Under the pieces are notes generated by a model that was not told where the DNA came from, searched no databases, and was given only the letters and a program-made list of their open reading frames with translations. A stretch of 64,000 nt of DNA, taken from assembly GCF_003063625.1 (NCBI RefSeq), contig NZ_CP026604.1, forward strand, positions 2,046,001-2,110,000, written 5' to 3'. Origin of the DNA: Saccharobesus litoralis (GTDB taxonomy: Bacteria; Pseudomonadota; Gammaproteobacteria; Enterobacterales; Alteromonadaceae). The translations under genes were made by a program, and so were the position numbers. Below are positions 1 through 7,939 of the stretch, one piece after another. The first letter of the stretch is position 1; every line of letters begins with the position of its first letter.

Positions 1-1
1 C

Positions 2-757
2 AAAATGGCAGGCTTTAGTAGTCCGATGCAAGGCTTTCTGCAGTTTTTTGTATCGAATGTCATTGCTCAAGCGTTTATCTGTGGCTTATGGGGTTATATG
101 TACATTGGTGTCAGTTATAGCCGCCGCGCCAGACAAGCCGAGCTGGATGTACTGCGTTTAGAAAACAGTTTAAAAGAGGCGCAATTAATCAGCCTATCTA
201 ATCAACTTAATCCTCATTTCCTGTTTAACAGTTTAAATAATATTCGTTTTTTAATTCACGAAAATCCAGACCAAGCTGATGATATGGTTACTGCATTTTC
301 GGAAATATTGCGTTATTCACTGACTCAAGGAAAACAAGAAAAAGTCAAATTGGCGCAAGAGCTAGAGATAGTTCAGCGTTATATTGAGATAGTCAGCGTG
401 CAATTAGAACACAGGTTGGATTTTCAATTAACTAAACCCAATGGACATGGGGTGGATGAGTACGTATTGCCACCCATGACGTTACAATTACTGGTCGAAA
501 ATGCCATTAAACATGGGGTCGACAACATTCGGCAGGCGTCTACTCTTAATGTCGATATTAGCCTTGTCGAAAATCAAATATTTATCCAAGTGGTTAACCC
601 TGTATTGCCACATACCAATAACATAGAGTCAACAGGCACTGGCTTGGCCAATATTCGCCAGCGTTTAAAACTGCTGTATGCTGATAACGCTGAGCTAATG
701 ACACAATTACAAGATAATCAATTTACGGCTCGGTTGACTTTACCCGCAGAAAAATAG
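2..757 (+). CDS. LytS/YehU-type sensor histidine kinase, 5'-truncated by window edge
   Basis: Membrane sensor kinase of the His_kinase (PF06580) plus HATPase_c type. The frame is open to the window edge, so the N-terminus and probably further membrane segments are missing; the ATG at 5 is only the first in-frame Met. Counting from that Met, a hydrophobic stretch lies at about 10-35, a short helical linker at 40-65, and the phospho-acceptor motif NPHFLFNSLNNI has its His at 71. The N-box (LLVENAIKHG) and G-box (GTGLANIRQRL) of the ATPase domain follow. The stop lies about 10 nt before the likely start of a LytTR regulator, which is the usual two-gene arrangement. The signal sensed cannot be read from this part. 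The family call is firm. A role in controlling the nearby agar genes is only a possibility from position. Confidence 0.93.
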   Translation, partial: KMAGFSSPMQGFLQFFVSNVIAQAFICGLWGYMYIGVSYSRRARQAELDVLRLENSLKEAQLISLSNQLNPHFLFNSLNNIRFLIHENPDQADDMVTAFSEILRYSLTQGKQEKVKLAQELEIVQRYIEIVSVQLEHRLDFQLTKPNGHGVDEYVLPPMTLQLLVENAIKHGVDNIRQASTLNVDISLVENQIFIQVVNPVLPHTNNIESTGTGLANIRQRLKLLYADNAELMTQLQDNQFTARLTLPAEK

Positions 758-767
758 GGACATGATA

Positions 768-1529
768 ATGAAAGCGTTAATTGTTGAAGACTCTCGTTTA
801 GCTCGCGAAGGGCTGGCAAGAATGTTAGCTAATCACTCAGAAGTGGAAGTGATTGGCACGGCGGCTAATGTTGCAGAGGCGTTGCAAATTATTCAGCAAA
901 CCGATGTTGAGTTGCTATTTCTTGATATTCACATGCCAGAAGAAAATGGTTTTGATTTGCTAGGTCAGTTGGCCTATCAACCTAAAGTTATTTTTACTAC
1001 GGCTTATTCTGAATATGCTATCCAGTCTTTTGAATACAATACCATTGACTATCTGTTAAAACCCATCAGTAAAGCCCGTTTGGCAACCGCAATCAACAAA
1101 TTACTTAAAGCTGAACCGACAGCAAGCAATGATTCTCAAATAGCTAGCGATGTCGTTGTTAGTGATGCAGTGGCAAGTGAAGTAGAAGAAAAATTGAGTT
1201 TGGACAGTAAAATTTTCGTTAAAGACGGTGATGAATGTCATCTGATCAGTTTAAGGGAAATAGAATACATAGAAAGTTGTAAAAACTATGTCAGGGTGTT
1301 TTTTGGCGGGCACAATGCGTTTATTAAAAAGTCGCTTAGTCAGGTGGAATCTAGGTTACCCGCTCGTTGTTTTTTTCGTGCCAATCGCCAGTATATTATT
1401 AACCTCAATTTTGTTAGCCAGATAAATGAGAATTTAACCGATGGCTATGATGTAAAATTACAAGGGGGCAGGTTGATAGACGTGTCGCGTCGCAACGCCA
1501 GTAAAATGAAAGAATTATTAAGCTTGTAA
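768..1529 (+). CDS. LytTR-family response regulator
   Basis: Cytoplasmic DNA-binding response regulator paired with the upstream LytS-like kinase. The receiver domain occupies about residues 1-120, with the acidic pocket (VEDS) near the start and the phospho-Asp in LLFLDIHMPEENG (residue 53 counted from ATG 768). The conserved Thr/Lys positions appear in FTTAY and LLKPI. A variable Ser/Ala/Glu-rich linker follows, then a C-terminal LytTR domain with motifs such as IEYIESCKNYVRVF and FFRANRQYIIN. I chose ATG 768 over ATG 762 because AGGGA at 756-760 is 7 nt from 768 but only 1 nt from 762. It is co-transcribed with the kinase. Targets are unknown. Confidence 0.93.
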   Translation: MKALIVEDSRLAREGLARMLANHSEVEVIGTAANVAEALQIIQQTDVELLFLDIHMPEENGFDLLGQLAYQPKVIFTTAYSEYAIQSFEYNTIDYLLKPISKARLATAINKLLKAEPTASNDSQIASDVVVSDAVASEVEEKLSLDSKIFVKDGDECHLISLREIEYIESCKNYVRVFFGGHNAFIKKSLSQVESRLPARCFFRANRQYIINLNFVSQINENLTDGYDVKLQGGRLIDVSRRNASKMKELLSL

Positions 1530-1646
1530 ACGGCTATATGTAGCCAAAGTGTACAGCTAACCTTTACGTATACTGAGCATACACAGGGCATATACTCTGC
1601 GTATGCCAAGGCTAGCTTCAATACTGATTATTTGTACTCATTTAGG

Positions 1647-2564
1647 TTAAACATCTACAGGTTTGTACACTCTTACCCAATCAACATACATTTTATTTTT
1701 AGTCTCGTCGGCTAATTCTTCATCTGTTGCGACATGGCCTTTTTTCGAACGCCAATCATGATCTTCTATATCAAAAATAATGTGCATAGGGCGATCTAAG
1801 CCTAAGTTTTCAGGGTCATTAATATCTTTGCGACGTAATTCACGAACTAATTTGCCATCGATATAAAAATCCACTGTCCAAGCGTCACGCCAATATGCGC
1901 CAAACGTATGGTAATCCAAGCGATAAGGTTCGTTATTGGGTAGGGTAAATTTTTTCGGCGTGTGTAAATCTTTAATGATGTCGTTAGTTTCAGGATCACG
2001 AATAAATACGTGGTAGTTCGTTGACGCTCGCAAGGCGAAATACTCGTGATCAGGGCGATCACTGCCATATATTTCTAATATATCCATTTCCCGTTTGCTG
2101 TCATTACTGAGCAACCAAATATTTGATGATAATACTTGATTCGCGACTTTTATTTTTGCTTCGATAAACACCGGATAGGTAACTGGTTGCTTAGATGTCA
2201 CAATGCCAGTATTAACTCGATTAGAGTTGGGTTTACGCGACGCGCTAAGGACTAAATTACCGTTAGCAATATTTGAGTTATTAGTACTCCATTCGGTTAA
2301 GCCAGGACCACGCCAACCACTCATATATTTGTCTTGCCAGTTTTGCGTGAATTCGGCTGATTTTCCTTGATAATTAAAGCTATCCGAAAATTCCTCTATC
2401 AATTGCCAAGATTGGTTTTTATCTAAAGTAGCCGGAATAGGCTCAGAATGCCAATCCGGTTTTGACTCGGTATTTTTCGTACTATCATTTGTTGTAGTAA
2501 AGCAGCCTGACAGCAGCAAAGTTGACGCAGCTACTCCACTCAGTAATGTGTTATTTAATGTCAT
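1647..2564 (-). CDS. GH16 beta-agarase-like lipoprotein
   Basis: Predicted outer-membrane or surface endo-hydrolase of glycoside hydrolase family 16, most like beta-agarases that cut beta-1,4 bonds of agarose. The N-terminus has a lipoprotein signal with lipobox LLSG-C21. The catalytic signature E-x-D-x-x-E is seen in REMDILEIYG (E159, D161, E164), downstream of a hydrophobic strand (SSNIWLLS), as usual in GH16. The C-terminal part (MHIIFDIEDHDW, then VDWVRVYKP) resembles agarase rather than laminarinase or carrageenase members. At 305 aa it is essentially a single catalytic domain without a binding module. It is divergent from the second GH16 gene across 191 bp, which suggests shared control. 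The exact substrate (agarose, porphyran or a hybrid) is inferred. Confidence 0.88.
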   Translation of the reverse strand: MTLNNTLLSGVAASTLLLSGCFTTTNDSTKNTESKPDWHSEPIPATLDKNQSWQLIEEFSDSFNYQGKSAEFTQNWQDKYMSGWRGPGLTEWSTNNSNIANGNLVLSASRKPNSNRVNTGIVTSKQPVTYPVFIEAKIKVANQVLSSNIWLLSNDSKREMDILEIYGSDRPDHEYFALRASTNYHVFIRDPETNDIIKDLHTPKKFTLPNNEPYRLDYHTFGAYWRDAWTVDFYIDGKLVRELRRKDINDPENLGLDRPMHIIFDIEDHDWRSKKGHVATDEELADETKNKMYVDWVRVYKPVDV

Positions 2565-2755
2565 ATATAAAAATTATTATTTGTTTTTGATTTCATGTTA
2601 ACAATACGCAATTTACAATATCTGTCAAGATTTTAATCTGGATAAGTTGATTTTGATGCCGTTAAAAGCATGGTTTTGTCAGTTTTGCTTGGCCAACACT
2701 TGCAAAAGCCATTTATTAATATATTGTTAAGTCTTTTAGATATTTTGGTATACAT
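2565..2755. promoter_or_regulatory. Divergent promoter region between the two GH16 genes
   Basis: This 191-bp A+T-rich region separates two head-to-head GH16 genes and must hold promoters for both. I see no clear consensus sigma-70 pair and no strong Shine-Dalgarno for the plus-strand gene (GGTAT precedes ATG 2756). Joint control of the two enzymes is inferred from the arrangement. Confidence 0.5.
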
Positions 2756-3769
2756 ATGATAGTTAACAATGAGCGGTGCTATTGGGCTTTACTTTTGGCT
2801 TTAGGCTTATCTTTAACAGCATGCGGTGGTGGCGGTTCAGAATCCCCACCTATTGTCGATACCGCCAACGGTAATCAGCAGAAAGAGCAAGAACCTGAGC
2901 AAAAAGAGCCGGAAGATAAAGAAGAACAAAAAGACGAAGAGCCTCAAGCGGTATTTATTGATGTTGATGCTGCAAATGCCAGCAACCCGAGTTTTACTTC
3001 TTTTAATGACACCACGCCTACAGGTATGAAGTGGCAAAAAGTCGACGAATTATCAGATGAATTTACCGCTTGGGATAATAATAAGTGGGTTAAAACCAAC
3101 TGGAATTACGGCAATACTCCAGTCAATATGCTTAATAAAAATTCAGGGGTAAGCGATGGTAATTTGTGGATAAAAGCCACGCTTGATGATAGTGGCACAG
3201 ACCAATGGTTTGAAACGTCACGCGTGCGCTCGCGCGCTAAAATTAAATTCCCTATGTATACAGAAAGTCGCATAAAAACCGCACACATTTCAGCCTATAA
3301 CACCTTTTGGTTGAATAACGGTAATATTGATGACAGAGACGAGATCGATATTATCGAGAATAACTCTAACCCATCTACTGATTACAATAACCCAGATTAC
3401 CCATGGCAAATGCACTCGCAATATTTTGTGGTGAAAAATGGCGTAACTGAGCGTAATAAAGGCAATTTTGATAATCGCAATTTATCCGATGGTAACAAGT
3501 TGAAAGGGGTTAAATGGAACGAAGCGTATCATGTGTACGGCGCGTGGTGGAAAGATGAGCACAACGTACAATTTTACTTAAATGGCGAACCTGCTGGCAG
3601 TATTAAAACCAAACAACCTTTCACTTTAGAACAGCACTTGATTTGGGATCTTTGGACACAAGACTCATCTTGGGTAGGTGGTTTACCTGCTAAAGCCGAT
3701 CTTAAAGATGAAACTCGTAACACCATGAAAATAGACTGGGTCAGAACCTGGCGTTTGGTGGCTGAGTAA
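2756..3769 (+). CDS. GH16 beta-porphyranase/agarase-like lipoprotein
   Basis: Second GH16 enzyme. A lipoprotein signal ends in lipobox LTA-C23, followed by a Gly stretch and a highly charged Glu/Lys/Gln linker (about residues 38-64), a typical spacer that holds a lipoprotein enzyme off the membrane. The catalytic domain runs from about residue 90 to 337. Its E-x-D-x-x-E signature is RDEIDIIENN (E196, D198, E201). The Asn-rich sequence after the last Glu and the tail IDWVRTWRL resemble beta-porphyranases and related GH16 agarases more than the neighbouring GH16 does, so the two enzymes probably attack different parts of a mixed agar/porphyran chain. Substrate preference cannot be fixed from sequence alone. 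Confidence 0.87.
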   Translation: MIVNNERCYWALLLALGLSLTACGGGGSESPPIVDTANGNQQKEQEPEQKEPEDKEEQKDEEPQAVFIDVDAANASNPSFTSFNDTTPTGMKWQKVDELSDEFTAWDNNKWVKTNWNYGNTPVNMLNKNSGVSDGNLWIKATLDDSGTDQWFETSRVRSRAKIKFPMYTESRIKTAHISAYNTFWLNNGNIDDRDEIDIIENNSNPSTDYNNPDYPWQMHSQYFVVKNGVTERNKGNFDNRNLSDGNKLKGVKWNEAYHVYGAWWKDEHNVQFYLNGEPAGSIKTKQPFTLEQHLIWDLWTQDSSWVGGLPAKADLKDETRNTMKIDWVRTWRLVAE

Positions 3770-3814
3770 TCTTTTTTGTTTAGATAGTTTTATCCACGTT
3801 CGAAAATAGAAAAA

Positions 3815-3862
3815 TGGGATTAACCAAACTTCATTAACTTGAGGAAAGGTTGGTTAATCCCA
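3815..3862. repeat. Perfect 13-bp inverted repeat with 22-nt loop
   Basis: TGGGATTAACCAA at 3815-3827 is exactly complementary to TTGGTTAATCCCA at 3850-3862. On the plus strand no T-run follows. Read on the minus strand the hairpin is followed by a T-rich stretch, so as a terminator it would stop leftward transcription, although no leftward gene ends here. It may instead be a regulatory or mRNA-stabilising hairpin. Confidence 0.7.
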
Positions 3863-3903
3863 CAAACAACACACACGATAAAGACAAGCTCGCACACAAG
3901 TGC

Positions 3904-3937
3904 GGCTCGTTTAGTAAGACGAGCCTAAATCATTTTT
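3904..3937 (+). terminator. Probable rho-independent terminator after the second GH16 gene
   Basis: GGCTCGT at 3904-3910 pairs with ACGAGCC at 3919-3925 (7-bp stem, 8-nt loop), followed by TAAATCATTTTT. It lies 135 bp past the GH16 stop and before the GH50 promoter region. The T-run is interrupted, so strength is uncertain. Confidence 0.55.
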
Positions 3938-4228
3938 CCGCTATTAGTTTTTGACAATTTTTTATCTAATTTTTAACTGCTGTTTATTATCCTCGATCTT
4001 TCACACCTCATGTTTTCCTCTACAGGCCAGTAATGGCGAGGTTTTCTCTGCAATCTAAACTCAATATCCGACCTAAGTAAAAACCTATTTATGTTCAATA
4101 AATAAGCTAAAAATTCAAATTATGTGTAATTTATTATTGTTTGTGTGTAAATAACCTGTATATTGTTAACCAGATGTAACGATAAACAACACACAATCAG
4201 TATTAATTTCTAAAAGTCGGAGTAGCAC

Positions 4229-6595
4229 TTGATGAAACAACAAGGTGTGATTGCACTATTAATGGCTAGCAGCCTAACCGTGGGTTGTGTGCCGGAACAG
4301 TCAACGGTTAAAAACGACCAGGCAACAGCAAAGGGCGAAAATTTAAATTCGAACGCTAAAACTAATAATGCGGATAATCAGGTTTTGACCTTGCTTGATT
4401 TTGAATCATCCTCTTTGCCTGATGTTGTCGTGGTTGAAAATGGTTTAGCTAAACCGATACACAAAACGCAAAATCAAGCCGGTGTGACCAGTGGCAATCA
4501 AGCGCTTTCTATTCAGTTTTTAGCCAAAGAAAACTATAAATCGTCAATCAGCTTTAAACCTAAAACGCCGTGGGATTGGAGTGAGTTAGGCGATTTTAGT
4601 TTAGCGATGGATATTAGTAATCCGTTAGATGAGTCAACGCATATTTTTGGTCAAGTGTTTGACAAAAAAGGCCAAACCCATACCCGTAGTGTCGTTATTC
4701 CTAAACGTTCCAGTAATACTTATTACATAGAGCTAAAAGGGCATGATTTAACCTTAGAAACCGGTATCCGCTCTAATCCACCTTCATGGCAATCAGATGA
4801 TCAGCAATTTATATGGCGCTGGGGTACTAAGCAATTAGACGTAAGTGCGATTAGCGCCGTTAAATTAAGCGTTACGAGTTTGTTAAACGACAAGCCTTTA
4901 ATTATTGACAACCTACGTTTGATTAAAAACCCGCCAGTCGATGGCAATTACTTAGCTAATTTAGTAGATGAATTTGGTCAAAGTACCCGCACTGACTTTA
5001 AGCAAAAAATTGATTCGTTAGCTGAATTAAACCAAGTGTCACAGCAAGAGCTCGCCAGTTTAGATGGCCAGTTAATGCCAGACAGATCTAAATTCGGTGG
5101 CTGGAAAACAGGCCCTAAATTACAAGCAACAGGTTTTTTCCGTACCGAAAAAATAGGTGATACATGGACCTTGGTCGATCCCGAAGGGTATTTGTTTTTC
5201 TCTCACGGAATTGCCAACGTTCGCATGGCGAATACGTCTACCATGACCGGAGTCGATTTTAAACGCGGTATTGTGGCGCGCGCAGCGGATGATGTAACAC
5301 CTGAAGATTCAAAAGGATTAAATGGCGTGAGTGTTGAAGCTCAGCAGAGTGCTTATGTGAGTTCAGCGCTGCGACGCGACATGTTTAGTTGGTTGCCGTC
5401 TTACGATGATCCGTTAGCACGTCATTATGGTTATCGACGTGAAGTGCATAGCGGTGCATTAGATAAAGGTGAAACTTACAGTTTTTATCAAGCTAATTTG
5501 CAGCGTAAATATGGTGATAATTTTATTGAACAATGGCGAGATGTCACCGTTGATCGCATGATCAATTGGGGTTTTACCTCATTTGGTAATTGGATCGATC
5601 CTATGTTTTATCATCTTGATCGCTTTGCCTATTTTGCTAATGGTTGGATCATAGGTGATTTCAAAAAAGTCAGTTCAGGTGCCGATTATTGGTCGCCATT
5701 GCCGGATCCTTTTGACCCTGTATTTCGTGAACGCGCAGCGGCCACCGTGGCGGTAATTGCCGATGAGGTTAAGCAAAACCCATGGTGCATTGGCATATTT
5801 ATCGACAATGAAAAAAGCTGGGGTATGACAGGTAGCCATGAAGGTCGTTATGGTGTGGTTATTCATACGCTGGGTCGATCCAGTCAAGATAGCCCAACGA
5901 AAGCGGTATTTAGTCAGTTGATGAAAGATAAATATGGCGATATTCGTCAATTAAGTGAAGCGTGGCAACAACCCATTACCTCATGGCAAGCGTTTGATGC
6001 TGGCATCGCTACGCAAGATTTTACCCCTGCGCAGTTACAAGACTTTGCCTTGCTGCTAGAAACCTACGCCGCCGAGTATTTTAAAATTGTAAAGCAAGAG
6101 GTTAAGAAAAAACTGCCTAATCATCTTTATATGGGCGCGCGCTTTGCTGATTGGGGAATGACACCTGAAATAGTTAGCGCGGCTGCCAAACATGTCGATG
6201 TCATGAGCTACAACTTTTATAAAGAAGGCTTGCATGCTAAGCATTGGCAATTTCTTAAAGACGTAGACATGCCTAGCATCATTGGTGAGTTCCATGTTGG
6301 CGCAACTGATACAGGCCTGTTAAATCCCGGCTTAGTCCATGCGCAAAGCCAACAAGACAGAGCAAACATGTACAGCGATTACATGAACACTGTGATCCCA
6401 AATGATTATTTTGTTGGCGCACACTGGTTTCAATACACAGATTCACCACTGACGGGGCGCGCCTATGATGGCGAAAACTACAATGTTGGTTTTGTTAGCG
6501 TTACTGACACGCCATACCAAGAAATAGTTGAGGCTACCAAGAGCATAATGCGAGATATTTACCCCAATAAATATGGCCATTTGGTGGCTAAGTAA
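4229..6595 (+). CDS. GH50 beta-agarase lipoprotein
   Basis: Predicted surface or periplasmic beta-agarase of glycoside hydrolase family 50, which releases small neoagaro-oligosaccharides (often neoagarobiose) from agarose. The N-terminus is a lipoprotein signal ending in TVGC. Residues about 50-235 form a beta-rich, CBM-like domain, and the (beta/alpha)8 GH50 domain begins near GFFRTEKIGDTWTLVDPEGY. The likely acid/base is E528 in FIDNEKSWG and the nucleophile E687 in IIGEFHVGA; their spacing (159) matches the spacing I know for family member Aga50D (about 161). The length of 788 aa is normal for the family. It probably acts after the two GH16 endo-enzymes encoded upstream. The start follows a good Shine-Dalgarno (GTCGGAG). 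Confidence 0.93.
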   Translation: MMKQQGVIALLMASSLTVGCVPEQSTVKNDQATAKGENLNSNAKTNNADNQVLTLLDFESSSLPDVVVVENGLAKPIHKTQNQAGVTSGNQALSIQFLAKENYKSSISFKPKTPWDWSELGDFSLAMDISNPLDESTHIFGQVFDKKGQTHTRSVVIPKRSSNTYYIELKGHDLTLETGIRSNPPSWQSDDQQFIWRWGTKQLDVSAISAVKLSVTSLLNDKPLIIDNLRLIKNPPVDGNYLANLVDEFGQSTRTDFKQKIDSLAELNQVSQQELASLDGQLMPDRSKFGGWKTGPKLQATGFFRTEKIGDTWTLVDPEGYLFFSHGIANVRMANTSTMTGVDFKRGIVARAADDVTPEDSKGLNGVSVEAQQSAYVSSALRRDMFSWLPSYDDPLARHYGYRREVHSGALDKGETYSFYQANLQRKYGDNFIEQWRDVTVDRMINWGFTSFGNWIDPMFYHLDRFAYFANGWIIGDFKKVSSGADYWSPLPDPFDPVFRERAAATVAVIADEVKQNPWCIGIFIDNEKSWGMTGSHEGRYGVVIHTLGRSSQDSPTKAVFSQLMKDKYGDIRQLSEAWQQPITSWQAFDAGIATQDFTPAQLQDFALLLETYAAEYFKIVKQEVKKKLPNHLYMGARFADWGMTPEIVSAAAKHVDVMSYNFYKEGLHAKHWQFLKDVDMPSIIGEFHVGATDTGLLNPGLVHAQSQQDRANMYSDYMNTVIPNDYFVGAHWFQYTDSPLTGRAYDGENYNVGFVSVTDTPYQEIVEATKSIMRDIYPNKYGHLVAK

Positions 6596-6635
6596 GGTTG
6601 AAGTGGCGAGGCTTAAGCCTTGCTATGTTTGGTAG

Positions 6636-6660
6636 GTTGGGCTGAAGAATGAAGCCCAAC
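6636..6660. repeat. Intergenic hairpin after GH50
   Basis: GTTGGGCT (6636-6643) pairs with AGCCCAAC (6653-6660). There is no convincing T-run, so this is a weak terminator candidate or a dispersed palindrome rather than a clear terminator. Confidence 0.5.
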
Positions 6661-6725
6661 AAAACTAATGCTTGTGATGGACTTAAGTTAACCGCATTGG
6701 CATCAATGCTCACAAAATAAATAGG

Positions 6726-6745
6726 GGTCGAGGCAAGCCTCGACC
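6726..6745. promoter_or_regulatory. Perfect 9-bp palindromic hairpin just upstream of the dehydratase gene
   Basis: GGTCGAGGC and GCCTCGACC are complementary arms separated by AA. The element ends 24 nt before the ATG at 6770, inside the probable 5' leader. It could be an operator, a leader hairpin or a dispersed palindromic repeat. The sequence does not decide. Confidence 0.45.
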
Positions 6746-6769
6746 TACAAAATATTGCTAGGAAATAAA

Positions 6770-7924
6770 ATGAAAATTACCAATGTAAAAGCATACGGCT
6801 TTTGGGCCTGCTTTCGTAATGTTTGTTTAGTTAAAGTGGAAACCGATGAAGGTATTTATGGTTGGGGCGAATCAGGATTATCAGGACGCGAAAGAGCGGT
6901 AATAGGCGCGGTTGAACATTTCCGTGAATTTTTAATTGGTCAAGATCCGCGCAATATTGGCGCACTTTGGCAAGAGATGTACCGTAGCCAATATTTTGAA
7001 GGCGGACGAGTACTCTCTGCTGCTATTGCTGCTATTGATATTGCTTTGCATGACTTGGTAGCCAAAAGTTTAAACGTACCGGTTTATCAATTATTGGGTG
7101 GTAAACAACGAGAAGCGATCCCCTTGTTTGCGACAAGCATTAAACCCATGGGACCGGAACTGATTGACGACTTGCTAAAACTAAAAATGCAAGGTTGGGA
7201 AGTATTACGCACAACCACTGGGGTACATGGTACGGCTAATCAACCTACGTTATTTGAGCCACGCCAATCAATCAGTCAATGTGCAGAATGGTTAATTAAA
7301 GCCCGCGAAGTATTGGGTAAGGAGATCACCCTAGGTATCGATTATCACCATCGATTATCTGTGCCTGAAACGGTTTCATTTATACAACGTATGCCAACGG
7401 GCACTATCGATTTTATCGAGGAACCTATTCGTGATGAATCGCCACAAGCTTATAAAGCGTTGCGCAGTATGTGTGATGTGCCGTTTGCGATAGGAGAAGA
7501 GTTTGCCAGTAAGTGGGACTTTATGCCGTATACCGATGCGGCGTTAACCAATTTTGGCCGAGTCGATATTTGCAATGCGGGCGGTTTTACTGAATCAATG
7601 AAAATAGCAGCGATGTGTGAACTGCATTATATCGACATGATGCCACATAATCCGTTAAGCCCAGTGTGTACCGCAGCTTCTATTCATTACTGTGCAGCCA
7701 TTAATAACTTAAGTTGGTTGGAATTACCGCCTTATGATGGTGACATGAGCGACTACGATAAGTTCTTTGTAAATCGCCCTCAAGTGGTTGGCAATGCATT
7801 ACCTGTACTAAATGAACCTGGGCTAGGTATCGATGTTAATGAAGATCTGATTAAAGATTTAGACTTTAAATACTGGGAAGCGCCAAGGTTGCACAAGGCT
7901 GATGGCTCTTATACAAACTGGTAA
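6770..7924 (+). CDS. Enolase-superfamily (MR/MLE) sugar-acid dehydratase or cycloisomerase
   Basis: Cytoplasmic Mg-dependent enzyme of the mandelate racemase/muconate lactonizing group, closest in motif to galactonate dehydratases. Metal ligands are probably D191 (in DYHHR, with H193 giving the D-x-H motif), E218 (FIEEP) and E243 or E244 (GEE). H293 in MMPHNPLSP is the likely catalytic base/acid. The start at ATG 6770 is preferred over an upstream TTG at 6755 because AGGA at 6760-6763 is well placed, giving 384 aa. In this agar locus the likely jobs are 3,6-anhydro-L-galactonate cycloisomerase, which makes a 2-keto-3-deoxy-galactonate, or galactonate dehydratase. Both lie in this superfamily and both feed the aldolase encoded two genes later. 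The MFS gene starts 15 bp after its stop. Confidence 0.88.
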   Translation: MKITNVKAYGFWACFRNVCLVKVETDEGIYGWGESGLSGRERAVIGAVEHFREFLIGQDPRNIGALWQEMYRSQYFEGGRVLSAAIAAIDIALHDLVAKSLNVPVYQLLGGKQREAIPLFATSIKPMGPELIDDLLKLKMQGWEVLRTTTGVHGTANQPTLFEPRQSISQCAEWLIKAREVLGKEITLGIDYHHRLSVPETVSFIQRMPTGTIDFIEEPIRDESPQAYKALRSMCDVPFAIGEEFASKWDFMPYTDAALTNFGRVDICNAGGFTESMKIAAMCELHYIDMMPHNPLSPVCTAASIHYCAAINNLSWLELPPYDGDMSDYDKFFVNRPQVVGNALPVLNEPGLGIDVNEDLIKDLDFKYWEAPRLHKADGSYTNW

Positions 7925-7939
7925 AAACGGAGCGCAAAA

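Larger units (their letters stand above)
3770..4228. other. 459-bp intergenic region before the GH50 gene
   Basis: No gene is visible. The region holds a long perfect inverted repeat at 3815-3862, a terminator-like hairpin at 3904-3925, and an inverted pair TTGTGTGT (4141-4148) / ACACACAA (4189-4196) shortly before the GH50 start. The last lies where an operator would be expected, but its binding protein is unknown. Confidence 0.6.
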
